Source of the DNA: Flavobacteriaceae bacterium
GTDB lineage: Bacteria; Bacteroidota; Bacteroidia; Flavobacteriales; Flavobacteriaceae
Length of the DNA stretch: 64,000 bases
Reading direction: 5' to 3'
NCBI GenBank assembly: GCA_030830005.1
Contig: JAURNV010000031.1
Coordinates: 62,001-126,000 of the forward strand
Part shown: positions 1 to 10,158 of the stretch, piece by piece
How the letters are laid out: the number at the start of each line of letters is the position of its first letter
How positions within the stretch are numbered: the first letter of the stretch is position 1
Translations under genes and position numbers: made by a program
The notes under the pieces: model-generated
Database searches by the model: none
Told to the model about the DNA's origin: nothing
What the model saw: the letters and a program-made list of their open reading frames with translations, nothing else

Positions 1-1121
1 TAGAAAAAACCGCCCATATCGGAGTAGTTACTCCACGCAAATCCGGGAGTAAGGTCAAAAGTCCCGACAGTAAAACGGTGTTCAAAAAAGAGGTGGGCAA
101 TTGTTCTGTTTTTATCTCCCAAATTATTGCTTTGGATATTTACACGAGAAAATTCAACACCAAAACCTGTAGCACCCCAAAGGTTTGTGCTTTTAGCATC
201 TAATGATGCCCCTAACCTATTTGTAATATGAATGTTGCGAAAAAAAGAGGGGTTGTTTCTGATATAAACATACTCATCTTGACCACGTTTCCAAAAAAGA
301 CGCGGGGTCCAACTCCAGTTTTGGTTTTTACTAACAAGAACTGTTGAAAGAGCTATCAAACTGCTTTGCGTTTCTTCGTATTGTTCAGTTGCAGTAACGG
401 CACGATAAAACCCATTTGCGCCAAACTTACGCTCCGTAAACATGGTCATTAAATCGATATTGGATGTGCCTGTAGCAAAACTACTTTTGGTAAAAAGATG
501 AAGATTTTTAAAGTCTGTATTGTAGCGATAGCCATCGCTTTCTTGCAGTGAAAAATGCGCAATATGCTGTTGCTTTTCCGTTTGAATTTGTTCGGTTACA
601 TTTATTTGATTGCTCTCAAATGAGCCTTGTGCAACGGCAACGGTCGTTTTGTTTGAGGAAGCTTTTTTAGTAACAATATTTATGGCGCCAGTAAAGGCAT
701 TTTGTCCGTAAATACGGGCTGCTGGACCCTTAACAATTTCAATACGCTCAATAACATCAAGAGGCAATGCACTGTTTAGCGTGTGGTGGCCTGTTTGGGG
801 ATCGTCAACACGGATGCCGTCAATAAGAAGAAGTACTTGGCTGTAGGTTCCGCCACGCAAATAAATATCGGCATTTGATCCTTCTAAACCCTGTCTTAAT
901 ACATCTACCCCAGCTTGAAATCTAAGCACATCTACTAAGCTCGTTACGGGCATGTTTGCAATTTGCTCAGCAGTAATAACGGTTACAGACTTTGAATCGT
1001 CAGAAAAAGGCACGCTAAGTCTAGGAGATGAAACCACAACTTCTTCTAAATTGTTTTGACCCCTAAATAGGTGAAAACAAAACAAGAAACACAATAAAAA
1101 TATTGGTTTTATTGAACTCAT
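1..1121 (-). CDS. TonB-dependent outer-membrane receptor, BtuB-like (3' end outside window)
   Basis: Only the N-terminal 373 codons are present; the gene runs off the left edge. The start is the ATG at 1119-1121, which opens a signal peptide with a hydrophobic core ending near FRGQ. A TonB-box-like LEEVVVSS follows directly, then a plug domain with the VDVLRFQAGVDV and YLRGGTYSQVLLLIDG motifs and KGPAARIYGQNAFTGAINI. There is no carboxypeptidase-like domain before the plug, unlike the larger receptor at 3113-5956. This short layout is typical of cobalamin (BtuB) and related receptors. The substrate is an inference and could be another cofactor or siderophore. The protein would import its ligand across the outer membrane using TonB/ExbB/ExbD energy. 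The gene lies downstream of atpC with a gap of about 45 bp. Confidence 0.85.
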   Translation of the reverse strand, partial: MSSIKPIFLLCFLFCFHLFRGQNNLEEVVVSSPRLSVPFSDDSKSVTVITAEQIANMPVTSLVDVLRFQAGVDVLRQGLEGSNADIYLRGGTYSQVLLLIDGIRVDDPQTGHHTLNSALPLDVIERIEIVKGPAARIYGQNAFTGAINIVTKKASSNKTTVAVAQGSFESNQINVTEQIQTEKQQHIAHFSLQESDGYRYNTDFKNLHLFTKSSFATGTSNIDLMTMFTERKFGANGFYRAVTATEQYEETQSSLIALSTVLVSKNQNWSWTPRLFWKRGQDEYVYIRNNPSFFRNIHITNRLGASLDAKSTNLWGATGFGVEFSRVNIQSNNLGDKNRTIAHLFFEHRFTVGTFDLTPGFAWSNYSDMGGFF

Positions 1122-1166
1122 TTAGAAAAAATTAAACGCAACAACAAGAGAAAAGCACTGCCTGTG

Positions 1167-1445
1167 CTAATCTACAAAAAGGATAACCTTATTGCCATTC
1201 ATTTCCAAAATACCGCCATTTTCTAAGGTCAAAATAGTCTCATCCCCTTTATGCTGAAAATATGCTTTGAAGGCTTCTTTAATCTCTAGTTTGCCTTCAA
1301 TTTTAGCGATTCCTTTTACAAGGGTAGAGACAACTGCAGCGTGATGATTAAGAACTTGAAACGAACCCTGTGCTCCTGGAACAGAGACAGAAGTTACTTC
1401 GCCTTGAAAAAGTGTGGCCTCGGGACTTACAATTTCTAAATACAT
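1167..1445 (-). CDS. atpC: F1F0 ATP synthase epsilon subunit, short form
   Basis: This 92-residue protein is the epsilon subunit of F1, which contacts the gamma stalk and the c-ring. It matches the N-terminal beta-sandwich domain (MYLEIVSPEATLF..., then the SVSVPGAQGSFQVL stretch). It ends after this domain, so the C-terminal two-helix region of about 40 residues found in E. coli-type epsilon (about 135 residues) is absent. That region is the self-inhibitory element in other bacteria, so such inhibition is unlikely here. The gene starts 5 bp after the atpD stop and is clearly co-transcribed with it. Separation of atpD-atpC from the remaining atp genes is usual in Bacteroidota. The function is secure. 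Confidence 0.95.
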   Translation of the reverse strand: MYLEIVSPEATLFQGEVTSVSVPGAQGSFQVLNHHAAVVSTLVKGIAKIEGKLEIKEAFKAYFQHKGDETILTLENGGILEMNGNKVILFVD

Positions 1446-1450
1446 CGGAA

Positions 1451-3055
<1,605 letters not shown>

Positions 3056-3062
3056 TTATCCC

Positions 3063-3089
3063 AAAAAAAAAGCACCCGATAAGGGTGCT
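3063..3089 (-). terminator. Rho-independent terminator after the TonB-dependent receptor gene
   Basis: On the minus strand a 7-bp stem AGCACCC/GGGTGCT with a 5-nt loop is followed by a run of eight or nine T. It lies 24 bp after the receptor stop at 3113 and before the atpD promoter. Confidence 0.85.
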
Positions 3090-3112
3090 TTATGTTGCTG
3101 TCTAAAGACCTA

Positions 3113-5956
3113 TTACAAGTCAAACAAAATTGAAGTATAATAAATGCTTCCAATGCGTCCGCTACCCGCAAGGCTTACATATTCGTTTCCGCCAATGTTG
3201 TTACCGCCCACACGAAGTTTAGCGTTAAGCTTCGCAAGGTCTAAGGTAAGCTGAGCGTCGATAACTGTATTTGCATCAATCATTTCATCGATAAACGTAG
3301 ACTGGTACATATATTCAGAATTGTAACGTGCATTTACGTTAAAAGAAAGCGCATCAACCTTTCCGTTAAGTCCAGCTTTAATTCTGTGCTTGGGTGTATT
3401 CCATGAAGTTTCAAACGATGGATCATCGCCGATTGTATAATCCAACTCATTATATTCATAAACCAAATTAACAAGTAAATTTTGACTAAGTGCCTGAGTA
3501 GCACTTAAATTAACACCAAAAGACTTAAAGTCTTCATCTTGGTTAGAGTCCACACTATAAATAGCGTAATTCTGCTCTGAAATAGGATTTGTAACCCCAG
3601 CTCCTAAAACAGGTACAATGACATTGGTAGAACCAATGTAATCGTTGAAGTCACTGTAGTAAGCACTTAAGTCAAAGGTAAATCCATTTGAATTGTAACG
3701 ATACCCTATGTCAAAAGAACGAACAAACTCAGCATGCACATTTTCTAAATTAGCAGGAGCACCGTTTAATAACCTTGCTTGAGAAAAAATATAATCTCCA
3801 GTGATTCGGGCTGATGCACCGTTTTCCAAAGTAACCGTTTGGTCATAGCGCTCAATGCTGTCTGGCGAAGACCCTAACAATATTGCTTGTCCTGCATCAA
3901 GGGCAATGTATTGGTCTTGATTGGTTGGGTTACGAAAACCTTGCTGATAAGAAACACGAACATTTTGATTTTCAGAAATATTAAACAACAATCCTAAACG
4001 TGGTGTAACATACCCGTCAAAAAATTCAGCCTTGTCGTAACGTAACGAAGCGGTAAGGCTAACAAAGTCGTCAAACAAATCCTTTTTTGCCTGAACAAAC
4101 GCTCCGTATTGGTAGTAGGTTATCGGACCGTTATAGTCTGTGTATAGCGTACCACCAGTATTCAATTCTGAGCTACGGTAAGATGCTCCGGCTATGATAT
4201 TTGCAAATTCTAATGAATCTTCAAAATCATAGATTAAATCCGCGTCAATTACCTGAGTATCGTCTACAATAACAGCTCCTGAACCCAACCTAAAGGGATT
4301 GGATGTTTGTGTAGCTAACGCTGCGTTAAAAGCAGCAGACCCAGGAACTAGCATATTGGCATTAGCAGCTTGACGCGCTAACGAATGTGCTGGTATGGTA
4401 GAACCTGCTCCACCAAATAAATCGTTAATGTCTTGACCTCCAGTCAAAATATGGCCAGCGATATCTCCTAAAAGCTGTTGCGTTGCAAAAGGATTTGTTA
4501 AAGGATTATATCCCTTCGCTGCAGCTAAAGCTCCCAAATAATTTAATAAATAGGTTTGCCCCCATCCACCAAGAATGCCACCGGGTTGCGCATTGGCTAC
4601 CCCAATAGCAGCAGCTTCCATCTGATAGGTGTTACCACTGTTTTCTTTAGTAAGATATGCTCTTGCAGTTAACCCTCCAGAGCGTACTTCTAATTTATGC
4701 TGTTGAAGCTTAAAATTGTCAATGAAGTATCTACCTGTAGCCTGAAGCGGAGAACTTCCTGTTCCAATTAAAGAGCTCAATATAAATTCTGTAGTATCAT
4801 TAGGTCGGAAATGAATCGCAAAGTTACCTTTGGTGTTAGTTGCTTCAGATGGAGACAAGTCCACTTCGTTATATCCCGTTGTAGCAACCGTGTCAAAATA
4901 ATCTGGTGCTAGCTGTGATAGTGGTGATAATTGACCACCCAATGCAGGGCTTACAGAAGTAACATAATCAATCAACGCTCCCCATTGTGTAGTTGAACCA
5001 ACAGACACCTCACCGTACTGGTTAATAGCGTTATAGTCGGGGTTTGATTTGCTGTAACCATCAACAGGCTTTCCGTCAACGTTATGTCTGTAATCCGTTG
5101 CCAACCATTCGGTACCTTCTTTATGTGAAATAGTTGCTTTAATTGCCCATTTATCATTTAATTTAGTTGCTAATCGAATTCCAAGATCTGTAAAATCGTT
5201 GTTACCTGCAGCATCTTGTTGCGTAACCCCTGTTTTGTAGTAAAAACTCACCCCTTCATAATCAAAAGGATTTTTACTGTTTAAGAACATAATCCCTTTG
5301 TAGGCATCGGCTCCATACAATGCAGATGCAGCACCCGGAAGCACCTCAATACTTTGTACATCAAGTTCATTAAGACCAACGAGGTTACCAACGGCAAAGC
5401 CAAATACAGGCGCTTGGTTGTTCATTCCGTCAACTAAGGTTACAAAACCTTCGTTGTATGTCGTAGCAAATCCACGTGTAGTTACTTGGTTAAATACCAA
5501 ACCTCCTTGGTTTAACTGAATTCCTCTAAGGTTTTCTAATCCGTTAAAGTAATCAGCAGCTGGCGTGCGCTCAATTTGTTGGAGACTAAACTTTTCAACT
5601 GTTACCGGAGACTCAAAAATACGCTCTGCCATACGCGATGCAGAAACAACAATTTCATCTAGCTGCGTAGTAGACTCACTAAGGGTAATGGATAACGATT
5701 GGATCGATGATGTTACCGTTACAGTTTTAGAAGCCAATCCAACATTAGAAACTGTTAATGTAAACGGAGGTGTTTTTGAAGTACTTAAACTAAAGTTTCC
5801 ATCAAAATCAGTTAAAGTACCTGAAGTGTCGTCAATTACAACGCTCGCGCCTGGCACAGGCTGACCATTGTTGTCTTTAACAGTTCCCGATACTTGTGTT
5901 TGTGCTACAACTGCTGTAGATAAGCAAAGTAGCATAACTTGAAGAAATAATTTCAT
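3113..5956 (-). CDS. TonB-dependent receptor with carboxypeptidase-regulatory-like domain
   Basis: This 947-residue outer-membrane receptor has a signal peptide ending at VVAQ. Residues of about 20-100 form a carboxypeptidase D regulatory-like beta-sandwich (VSGTVKDNNGQPVPGASV...). A TonB-box-like LDEIVVSASR follows, then a plug domain with the motifs RGFATTYNEGFVTLVDG and LPGAASALYGADAYKG, and a long beta-barrel ending in FDL with a C-terminal aromatic-hydrophobic strand. This is the general Bacteroidota layout. No SusD-type partner gene lies nearby, so it is not a classical SusCD polysaccharide locus. The substrate cannot be told. The gene is monocistronic, bounded by a promoter-like site at 5986-6016 and a terminator at 3063-3089. 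Confidence 0.92.
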   Translation of the reverse strand: MKLFLQVMLLCLSTAVVAQTQVSGTVKDNNGQPVPGASVVIDDTSGTLTDFDGNFSLSTSKTPPFTLTVSNVGLASKTVTVTSSIQSLSITLSESTTQLDEIVVSASRMAERIFESPVTVEKFSLQQIERTPAADYFNGLENLRGIQLNQGGLVFNQVTTRGFATTYNEGFVTLVDGMNNQAPVFGFAVGNLVGLNELDVQSIEVLPGAASALYGADAYKGIMFLNSKNPFDYEGVSFYYKTGVTQQDAAGNNDFTDLGIRLATKLNDKWAIKATISHKEGTEWLATDYRHNVDGKPVDGYSKSNPDYNAINQYGEVSVGSTTQWGALIDYVTSVSPALGGQLSPLSQLAPDYFDTVATTGYNEVDLSPSEATNTKGNFAIHFRPNDTTEFILSSLIGTGSSPLQATGRYFIDNFKLQQHKLEVRSGGLTARAYLTKENSGNTYQMEAAAIGVANAQPGGILGGWGQTYLLNYLGALAAAKGYNPLTNPFATQQLLGDIAGHILTGGQDINDLFGGAGSTIPAHSLARQAANANMLVPGSAAFNAALATQTSNPFRLGSGAVIVDDTQVIDADLIYDFEDSLEFANIIAGASYRSSELNTGGTLYTDYNGPITYYQYGAFVQAKKDLFDDFVSLTASLRYDKAEFFDGYVTPRLGLLFNISENQNVRVSYQQGFRNPTNQDQYIALDAGQAILLGSSPDSIERYDQTVTLENGASARITGDYIFSQARLLNGAPANLENVHAEFVRSFDIGYRYNSNGFTFDLSAYYSDFNDYIGSTNVIVPVLGAGVTNPISEQNYAIYSVDSNQDEDFKSFGVNLSATQALSQNLLVNLVYEYNELDYTIGDDPSFETSWNTPKHRIKAGLNGKVDALSFNVNARYNSEYMYQSTFIDEMIDANTVIDAQLTLDLAKLNAKLRVGGNNIGGNEYVSLAGSGRIGSIYYTSILFDL

Positions 5957-5985
5957 AGTGGTTATCGTTTAGATTGTTATGATTG

Positions 5986-6016
5986 TAAAGATATTGTTTT
6001 TTTCAATTAGTGCCAA
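5986..6016 (-). promoter_or_regulatory. Promoter of the large TonB-dependent receptor gene
   Basis: On the minus strand a TTG (6014-6016) is followed after 20 bp by TATCTTTA (5986-5993), a 7-of-8 match to TAnnTTTG. Spacing fits the Bacteroidota -33/-7 arrangement, and the site is 30 bp before the start at 5956. Confidence 0.5.
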
Positions 6017-6042
6017 TTAGCAAAATATTAAGGTTTTATTTT

Positions 6043-6696
6043 CTAAAAAATATAAAAAATCAACCCTATTCTTGTGAATTTAATATCGAAGATTCCGTTA
6101 GCGGTAGTTGCATTAGCCCAAGGCTGTAAATCGTGTAATACACTGATATTCCATGTGTTGAAACCAAAATTTAAGTGCCAACTCAACAAAACATCTTTAG
6201 AAGGAATCACAACCCTATCCTTAGTACTGCCCGAGCTATAGAATGAAGCTAGCTTCATTGGAACATGAAGACTAATCCCTGAATGAATGCGCCAAAAAGC
6301 GTGTTTTGATGCTGTTGCATTGCGCCACCTGACCTCAAAAGGCACTACTAAGGACTGCATAGAAAGCTGATTCTGTTGAGAATCCTGTTGAGCTATCGTA
6401 GCGCTAACCGATTCATCAGCAACAACAAACTGCGAATTATTAAATACTGTGGCATGACTCCAGCCCAATCCCAATCCCAAAGCCAACGTACGCGAAGTAT
6501 TTATAGGCATATCCCTAATAAAACCCAACGAAATGGCATACGAAAGCTTATTCTGAATAAGCTCATTTGGAGGGTTGGAAAAGAAAGGGTATGAAACACT
6601 AAAATATAGTTGATCTTCTCTAAAAGAATTGTCAGCATCTTGTGCATTTACAGAAAACAACACTATGCCAAGCAAAAAAACAAATAGGTTTCTCAT
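6043..6696 (-). CDS. Predicted small outer-membrane beta-barrel protein
   Basis: This 217-residue protein has a clear signal peptide (MRNLFVFLLGIVLFSVNAQ). The rest is rich in short amphipathic strands with alternating aromatics and ends in IFYIF, a typical terminal barrel strand. It resembles small outer-membrane barrel proteins of the PorT/OmpW-like size class, but I see no motif that fixes a family. It lies after the exbD gene at 6774 and the terminator at 6713-6750, so it is probably transcribed separately from the Exb operon. A role in outer-membrane structure or transport is an inference only. Confidence 0.6.
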   Translation of the reverse strand: MRNLFVFLLGIVLFSVNAQDADNSFREDQLYFSVSYPFFSNPPNELIQNKLSYAISLGFIRDMPINTSRTLALGLGLGWSHATVFNNSQFVVADESVSATIAQQDSQQNQLSMQSLVVPFEVRWRNATASKHAFWRIHSGISLHVPMKLASFYSSGSTKDRVVIPSKDVLLSWHLNFGFNTWNISVLHDLQPWANATTANGIFDIKFTRIGLIFYIF

Positions 6697-6712
6697 ACCC
6701 TAAATATAAACG

Positions 6713-6750
6713 AAAAAAAACACCTAAATCCCACAATGGTTAAAGGTGTT
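6713..6750 (-). terminator. Terminator of the ExbB-ExbD operon
   Basis: On the minus strand AACACCT pairs with AGGTGTT around an 18-nt loop that contains a small inner CCA/TGG stem. The stem is followed by a run of T. It lies 24 bp after the exbD stop at 6774. Confidence 0.7.
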
Positions 6751-6773
6751 TTGGTTTGAATTATGACGAAAAA

Positions 6774-7256
6774 TTATTTCAAATTTTGTGTATACTCGCC
6801 ATTACGCGTTGTGTAATTGATTTTTAACGCATTTACCTTTCTCAGTTCTTGTTTAATGTCACTTATTAGGCCCATATTGGTTTCGCCATCTACCTTTAAG
6901 GCTGTAGTAAGTACATTTTGTAACTCCTGCCGTTTAGATGCCCGTTCAGCAAGAACAAAAGCACCTACATCTTGAACAGTAGCAAATTTATCATTCAATT
7001 GTATTCTGGGTTGTGTACCAAATTTTTCTTGGTAGCGATCGCTGGGCTTGCCAGCATAGATATACATCACACGATCTTTTTTGTCTAACTTTTGCACTTG
7101 GTCGGCAGCAGGAAGGGTATTGGCAACCATTAGTGTACTGTCACGCATCACAGTTGCAACCATAAAAAAGAACAATAACATGAATACAATATCGGGCAAC
7201 GATGCTGTAGAAATCGCTGGTAAGTCGCCGCTTTTTTTCTTTTTGAACTTCGACAT
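6774..7256 (-). CDS. exbD: ExbD/TolR-family biopolymer transporter (second copy)
   Basis: This 160-residue inner-membrane protein has a single membrane helix near residues 18-40 (SLPDIVFMLLFFFMVATVM). It contains the conserved membrane aspartate of ExbD/TolR that carries protons. The periplasmic C-terminal domain follows. Together with the ExbB-like channel at 8353-9141 it should convert proton flow into movement of TonB. It is the last gene of the operon, 1 bp after the other exbD (7258-7881). Two different ExbD proteins per operon are common in Flavobacteriia. Confidence 0.9.
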   Translation of the reverse strand: MSKFKKKKSGDLPAISTASLPDIVFMLLFFFMVATVMRDSTLMVANTLPAADQVQKLDKKDRVMYIYAGKPSDRYQEKFGTQPRIQLNDKFATVQDVGAFVLAERASKRQELQNVLTTALKVDGETNMGLISDIKQELRKVNALKINYTTRNGEYTQNLK

Positions 7257-7257
7257 A

Positions 7258-7881
7258 CTAATTTGTTTTTGAGGGTTCAGCTTCAGATAACTTTTGAGGA
7301 AAAAGTGCCTTAACCTGATCCAATTTAGGTTTTAGAGCTTCCTTTTCAGAAGTAGACGTCCTAGGGTCCGAATACTTACGGTCGGCTTCTATATACGTCA
7401 AGCCTGAATTTGGGTTTAAGCGAGCAAACTCGCGATTACGCAGGACGTTATATGCGGCAACTAACTCGTTTTGCACAGCTATATAAACTTTGTAGTCCGT
7501 CTCACGGTCATTTTTTAAGGAAATTACCGCTTTGTCAGGGTTGTCTGATGAACTAGTGTCTCCGGCTCCTTGACAAAAATCACAAGCGTCTTCTCCTTTA
7601 CCGCCTCCGTTGTCCAAAAAGGCAACAGCAGCTTCGCGTAACTCACTAATATCCATTGGTTTCTCCTCTACCAAAAGGTCGTTGTATTTATTAACCACTA
7701 CTGTAAAGATATTTCGCTCTTTAATAATAGGTGGGTCAACAACATCTTCCATTGGGGGTAATTTTCGATTTAACCCGGAATCGGTTTCAATCGTGGTGGT
7801 TACCAAGAAGAAAATTAATAACAAGAACGCAATATCAGCCATGGACCCTGCATTCACTTCAGGTGCAGATCTTTTTGCCAT
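7258..7881 (-). CDS. exbD: ExbD/TolR-family biopolymer transporter with a cysteine-containing insert
   Basis: This 207-residue ExbD homologue has the membrane helix GSMADIAFLLLIFFLVTTTI with the conserved aspartate. The following LNRKLPPM segment is also typical. It is longer than standard ExbD (about 135-160 residues). The periplasmic part carries an extra segment near residues 90-115 with DACDFCQGAG and serines, which suggests a disulphide or metal-binding loop. The rest has the usual ExbD fold (VISLKNDRETDYKVYIAVQNEL). It sits between an unknown four-helix protein and the second exbD in one operon. The family call is secure; the purpose of the insert is unknown. Confidence 0.9.
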   Translation of the reverse strand: MAKRSAPEVNAGSMADIAFLLLIFFLVTTTIETDSGLNRKLPPMEDVVDPPIIKERNIFTVVVNKYNDLLVEEKPMDISELREAAVAFLDNGGGKGEDACDFCQGAGDTSSSDNPDKAVISLKNDRETDYKVYIAVQNELVAAYNVLRNREFARLNPNSGLTYIEADRKYSDPRTSTSEKEALKPKLDQVKALFPQKLSEAEPSKTN

Positions 7882-7887
7882 AACGCC

Positions 7888-8334
7888 TTATTTAAAATAT
7901 CGCTTTACGCCAGAAAACACCATACTTCCAACAGCAACTACTGCCAAAATATAAAAAGTGCGAAGTCCAGTGCCGACTAATCGTGAGCCAAAAGCAGAAA
8001 GCACATCACCATCTTTACGTGGCGTTTCCACTCCTTCAGAAAGAAGGTAAGAAATGAGAACCACTACAATAAAAGCAGCTACTGATAAACCCGCTTTTTT
8101 AAGTTTGGCCGGGTTAGAAGCAAGCGTTGCTAATGAAGATGCAAGAGTTATGAGTACTACAATGGCTAAAATAACTAAAGCAAGAGAGATCATTGGTGTG
8201 ACAGTCGAAAAATTACCTGCTAAGCTATTCATCTCAATGACATCATCGCCTTTGGAGAGAATTACAATTTGAAAAATCAAACCCAAAACTCCTAAGGCAA
8301 GTGCCACAATTGTTGTTATTTTTTGAATATTCAT
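7888..8334 (-). CDS. Conserved membrane protein of the ExbBD operon
   Basis: This 148-residue protein is highly hydrophobic, with about four membrane helices (near residues 7-26, 48-72, 82-100 and 125-143). A polar loop SEGVETPRKDGDVLSAFGSRL lies between helices 3 and 4. No catalytic motif is visible. It lies between the ExbB-like gene (18 bp upstream) and exbD (6 bp downstream), so it is probably an accessory subunit or assembly factor of this proton-driven complex. That role is inferred from position only. Confidence 0.75.
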   Translation of the reverse strand: MNIQKITTIVALALGVLGLIFQIVILSKGDDVIEMNSLAGNFSTVTPMISLALVILAIVVLITLASSLATLASNPAKLKKAGLSVAAFIVVVLISYLLSEGVETPRKDGDVLSAFGSRLVGTGLRTFYILAVVAVGSMVFSGVKRYFK

Positions 8335-8352
8335 AATACGAGGTTTTATGAA

Positions 8353-9141
8353 TTATTTTTGATTTGCTACAAGAAGGTCAATCAATGTGATAGACGCATC
8401 TTCCATGTCATTAACAATGCTGTCAATTTTTGCAATGATGTAGTTGTAGAAAACTTGAAGGATAATGGCAACAATAAGACCAAATACGGTTGTTAAAAGG
8501 GCCACTTTAATACCCCCAGCAACAAGAGATGGTTGCATGTCTCCAGCAGCTTCAATTTTATCAAATGCCTGAATCATACCTATTACCGTTCCCATAAAAC
8601 CAAGCATGGGTGCAAGTGCAATAAATAACGATATCCATGATACGTTTTTTTCAAGTTGGCCCATTTGGACGCCGCCGTAAGCAACAACTGCTTTTTCGGC
8701 ACTCTCAACACCTTCTCCAGCACGGTCTAGACCTTGATAGAAAATAGAAGCAACAGGACCTTTGGTGTTTCTGCAAACTTCTTTTGCAGCCTCTACACCA
8801 CCCGCAGCTAATGCCTCCTCAACAGCGCCAGTTAGTTTGGCAGTATTAGTGGTGGAAAGATTTAAAAATATGATACGCTCAATGGCAATGGCAAGTCCTA
8901 ATATTAGACACAAAAGAACAATGCCCATAAAACCAGGGCCACCTTCTATAAATCTCTTTTTGAGCTCTTGTGTGAAGCCAGCTTTCGCAGGTTGAGGTTG
9001 TTCTTGAGCAACCTGTGGGGTTGCCTCTGTAGTAACTTCAGTTTCTTGAACTGTAAGTGAATCTGATTCTTGTGCTAGAGCAGTAGTTGCAGTAGCCATA
9101 AAAATTAGCGTTAAGAAAGTAAGGGAAAAAAAACGTTTCAT
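8353..9141 (-). CDS. exbB: MotA/TolQ/ExbB-family proton channel protein
   Basis: This 262-residue protein starts with a signal-like hydrophobic segment ending at ALAQ. A glutamate- and glutamine-rich periplasmic stretch follows, then three membrane helices (near residues 75-95, 165-190 and 210-235). The ExbB/TolQ signature region includes ISLFIALAPMLGFMGTVIGMIQAFD and GGIKVALLTTVFGLIVAI. It forms the proton channel that works with the two ExbD proteins downstream to energise TonB. It is the first gene of a four-gene operon ending at the terminator at 6713-6750. The N-terminal extension is usual for Bacteroidota ExbB. Confidence 0.93.
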   Translation of the reverse strand: MKRFFSLTFLTLIFMATATTALAQESDSLTVQETEVTTEATPQVAQEQPQPAKAGFTQELKKRFIEGGPGFMGIVLLCLILGLAIAIERIIFLNLSTTNTAKLTGAVEEALAAGGVEAAKEVCRNTKGPVASIFYQGLDRAGEGVESAEKAVVAYGGVQMGQLEKNVSWISLFIALAPMLGFMGTVIGMIQAFDKIEAAGDMQPSLVAGGIKVALLTTVFGLIVAIILQVFYNYIIAKIDSIVNDMEDASITLIDLLVANQK

Positions 9142-9216
9142 TTAAAAATATATTACGGTTTTTAGAATGTTTAATTAGTGAGGCTAAATATATAAAAATT
9201 AAACAAATAACCGTAG

Positions 9217-9304
9217 CAGAGAGGAAGGGATTCGAACCCTCGATACGCTTTTGGCGTATACACACTTTCCAGGCGTGCGCCTTCGACCACTCGGCCACCT
9301 CTCT
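9217..9304 (-). tRNA. tRNA-Ser (anticodon GGA)
   Basis: Read on the minus strand, the acceptor stem AGAGAGG pairs with CCTCTCT, leaving discriminator G. The D arm GGCCGAGTGG follows. The anticodon stem CACGC/GTGTG encloses the loop CTGGAAA, giving anticodon GGA (codons UCC/UCU). A long variable arm with the stem ATACGC/GCGTAT marks a class II serine tRNA, and the T loop is TTCGAAT. CCA is not encoded. Confidence 0.95.
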
Positions 9305-9358
9305 AATTCGGCTGCAAATATCGAAAAAAAATACCCCTAAAAAAAAGGATAATAAAAC

Positions 9359-10123
9359 TCAAATGCCAAACATTTTTTTAGCGTTTTGAGTCGTCACTGC
9401 AGCTATTTCTTGTGGGAAAACATCATAAATTCGAGCTAATTTGTCTGCAATTATTGGCAAATATGCTGCCTCATTGCGTTTGCCACGATAGGGCATGGGT
9501 GCCAAATAGGGCGCATCCGTTTCCAAAACAAGGTGCTTTAACGGAATTTGAGCTACTGTTTCGGCAAGTCCGCCATTTTTGAACGTGACAACCCCTCCTA
9601 TGCCCAAGAGCATGTTTAAATCAATGGCACGCATAGCTTGGTTGATATCACCAGTAAAACAATGAAAAATCCCACGTAGCCTTTTATCGTTTATTCCTTC
9701 CAACACGTCAAAAATTTCATCAAAAGCATCACGACAGTGAATCACAATGGGCAAGTCATACGCTAAGGCCCACCCAATTTGGCGCGCAAATGCATCCTGT
9801 TGAGCGGATTGATACGTCTTGTCCCAATACAAATCCATGCCTATTTCACCTACGGCAACATAGGTGCGTGTGTTGAGTTGCTCGCAGACATGTGCAAGCT
9901 CTTCCTCAACATTTGACCCAACATGTGTGGGGTGTAACCCCATCATTAAATGTACCTCTTTGGGATATTGTTTTTTAAGACTATGCATTGCCGCAGTTGT
10001 TTCAGAATCAATAGCAGGTAATACAAATTGTCCAACACCTGAAGCCATAGCGCGAAGAATCATCTCATCACGGTCACCATCAAAGTCCGAAACATATAGA
10101 TGCGTATGGGTGTCTATTAACAT
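9359..10123 (-). CDS. tatD: TatD-family metal-dependent hydrolase (DNase)
   Basis: This 254-residue protein is a TatD/YcfH-type amidohydrolase-fold nuclease. All expected metal ligands are visible: His6 and His8 in DTHTH, Glu93 in VGEIGMD, His129 in IHCRDAF, His154 in FHCFTG and Asp203 in LETDAPY. Members have 3'-5' exonuclease activity, used in DNA repair or RNA turnover; some act as D-aminoacyl-tRNA deacylases. It is transcribed divergently from the retropepsin-like gene at 10159, with a gap of only 35 bp. The length is normal. Confidence 0.93.
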   Translation of the reverse strand: MLIDTHTHLYVSDFDGDRDEMILRAMASGVGQFVLPAIDSETTAAMHSLKKQYPKEVHLMMGLHPTHVGSNVEEELAHVCEQLNTRTYVAVGEIGMDLYWDKTYQSAQQDAFARQIGWALAYDLPIVIHCRDAFDEIFDVLEGINDKRLRGIFHCFTGDINQAMRAIDLNMLLGIGGVVTFKNGGLAETVAQIPLKHLVLETDAPYLAPMPYRGKRNEAAYLPIIADKLARIYDVFPQEIAAVTTQNAKKMFGI

Positions 10124-10158
10124 GATGCAAAAATATGGAATGCGCGTATCTTTAACCC

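Noticed and set aside
6043..6696. Assignment of the small barrel protein as PorT of the type IX system
   Set aside because: Size and barrel pattern fit, but there is no diagnostic motif and no usual porT neighbour, so only a general call is given.
9038..9298. Minus-strand open frame covering the tRNA-Ser and the start of exbB
   Set aside because: It reads through a perfect tRNA gene and into the ExbB signal region in another frame; it is not a gene.
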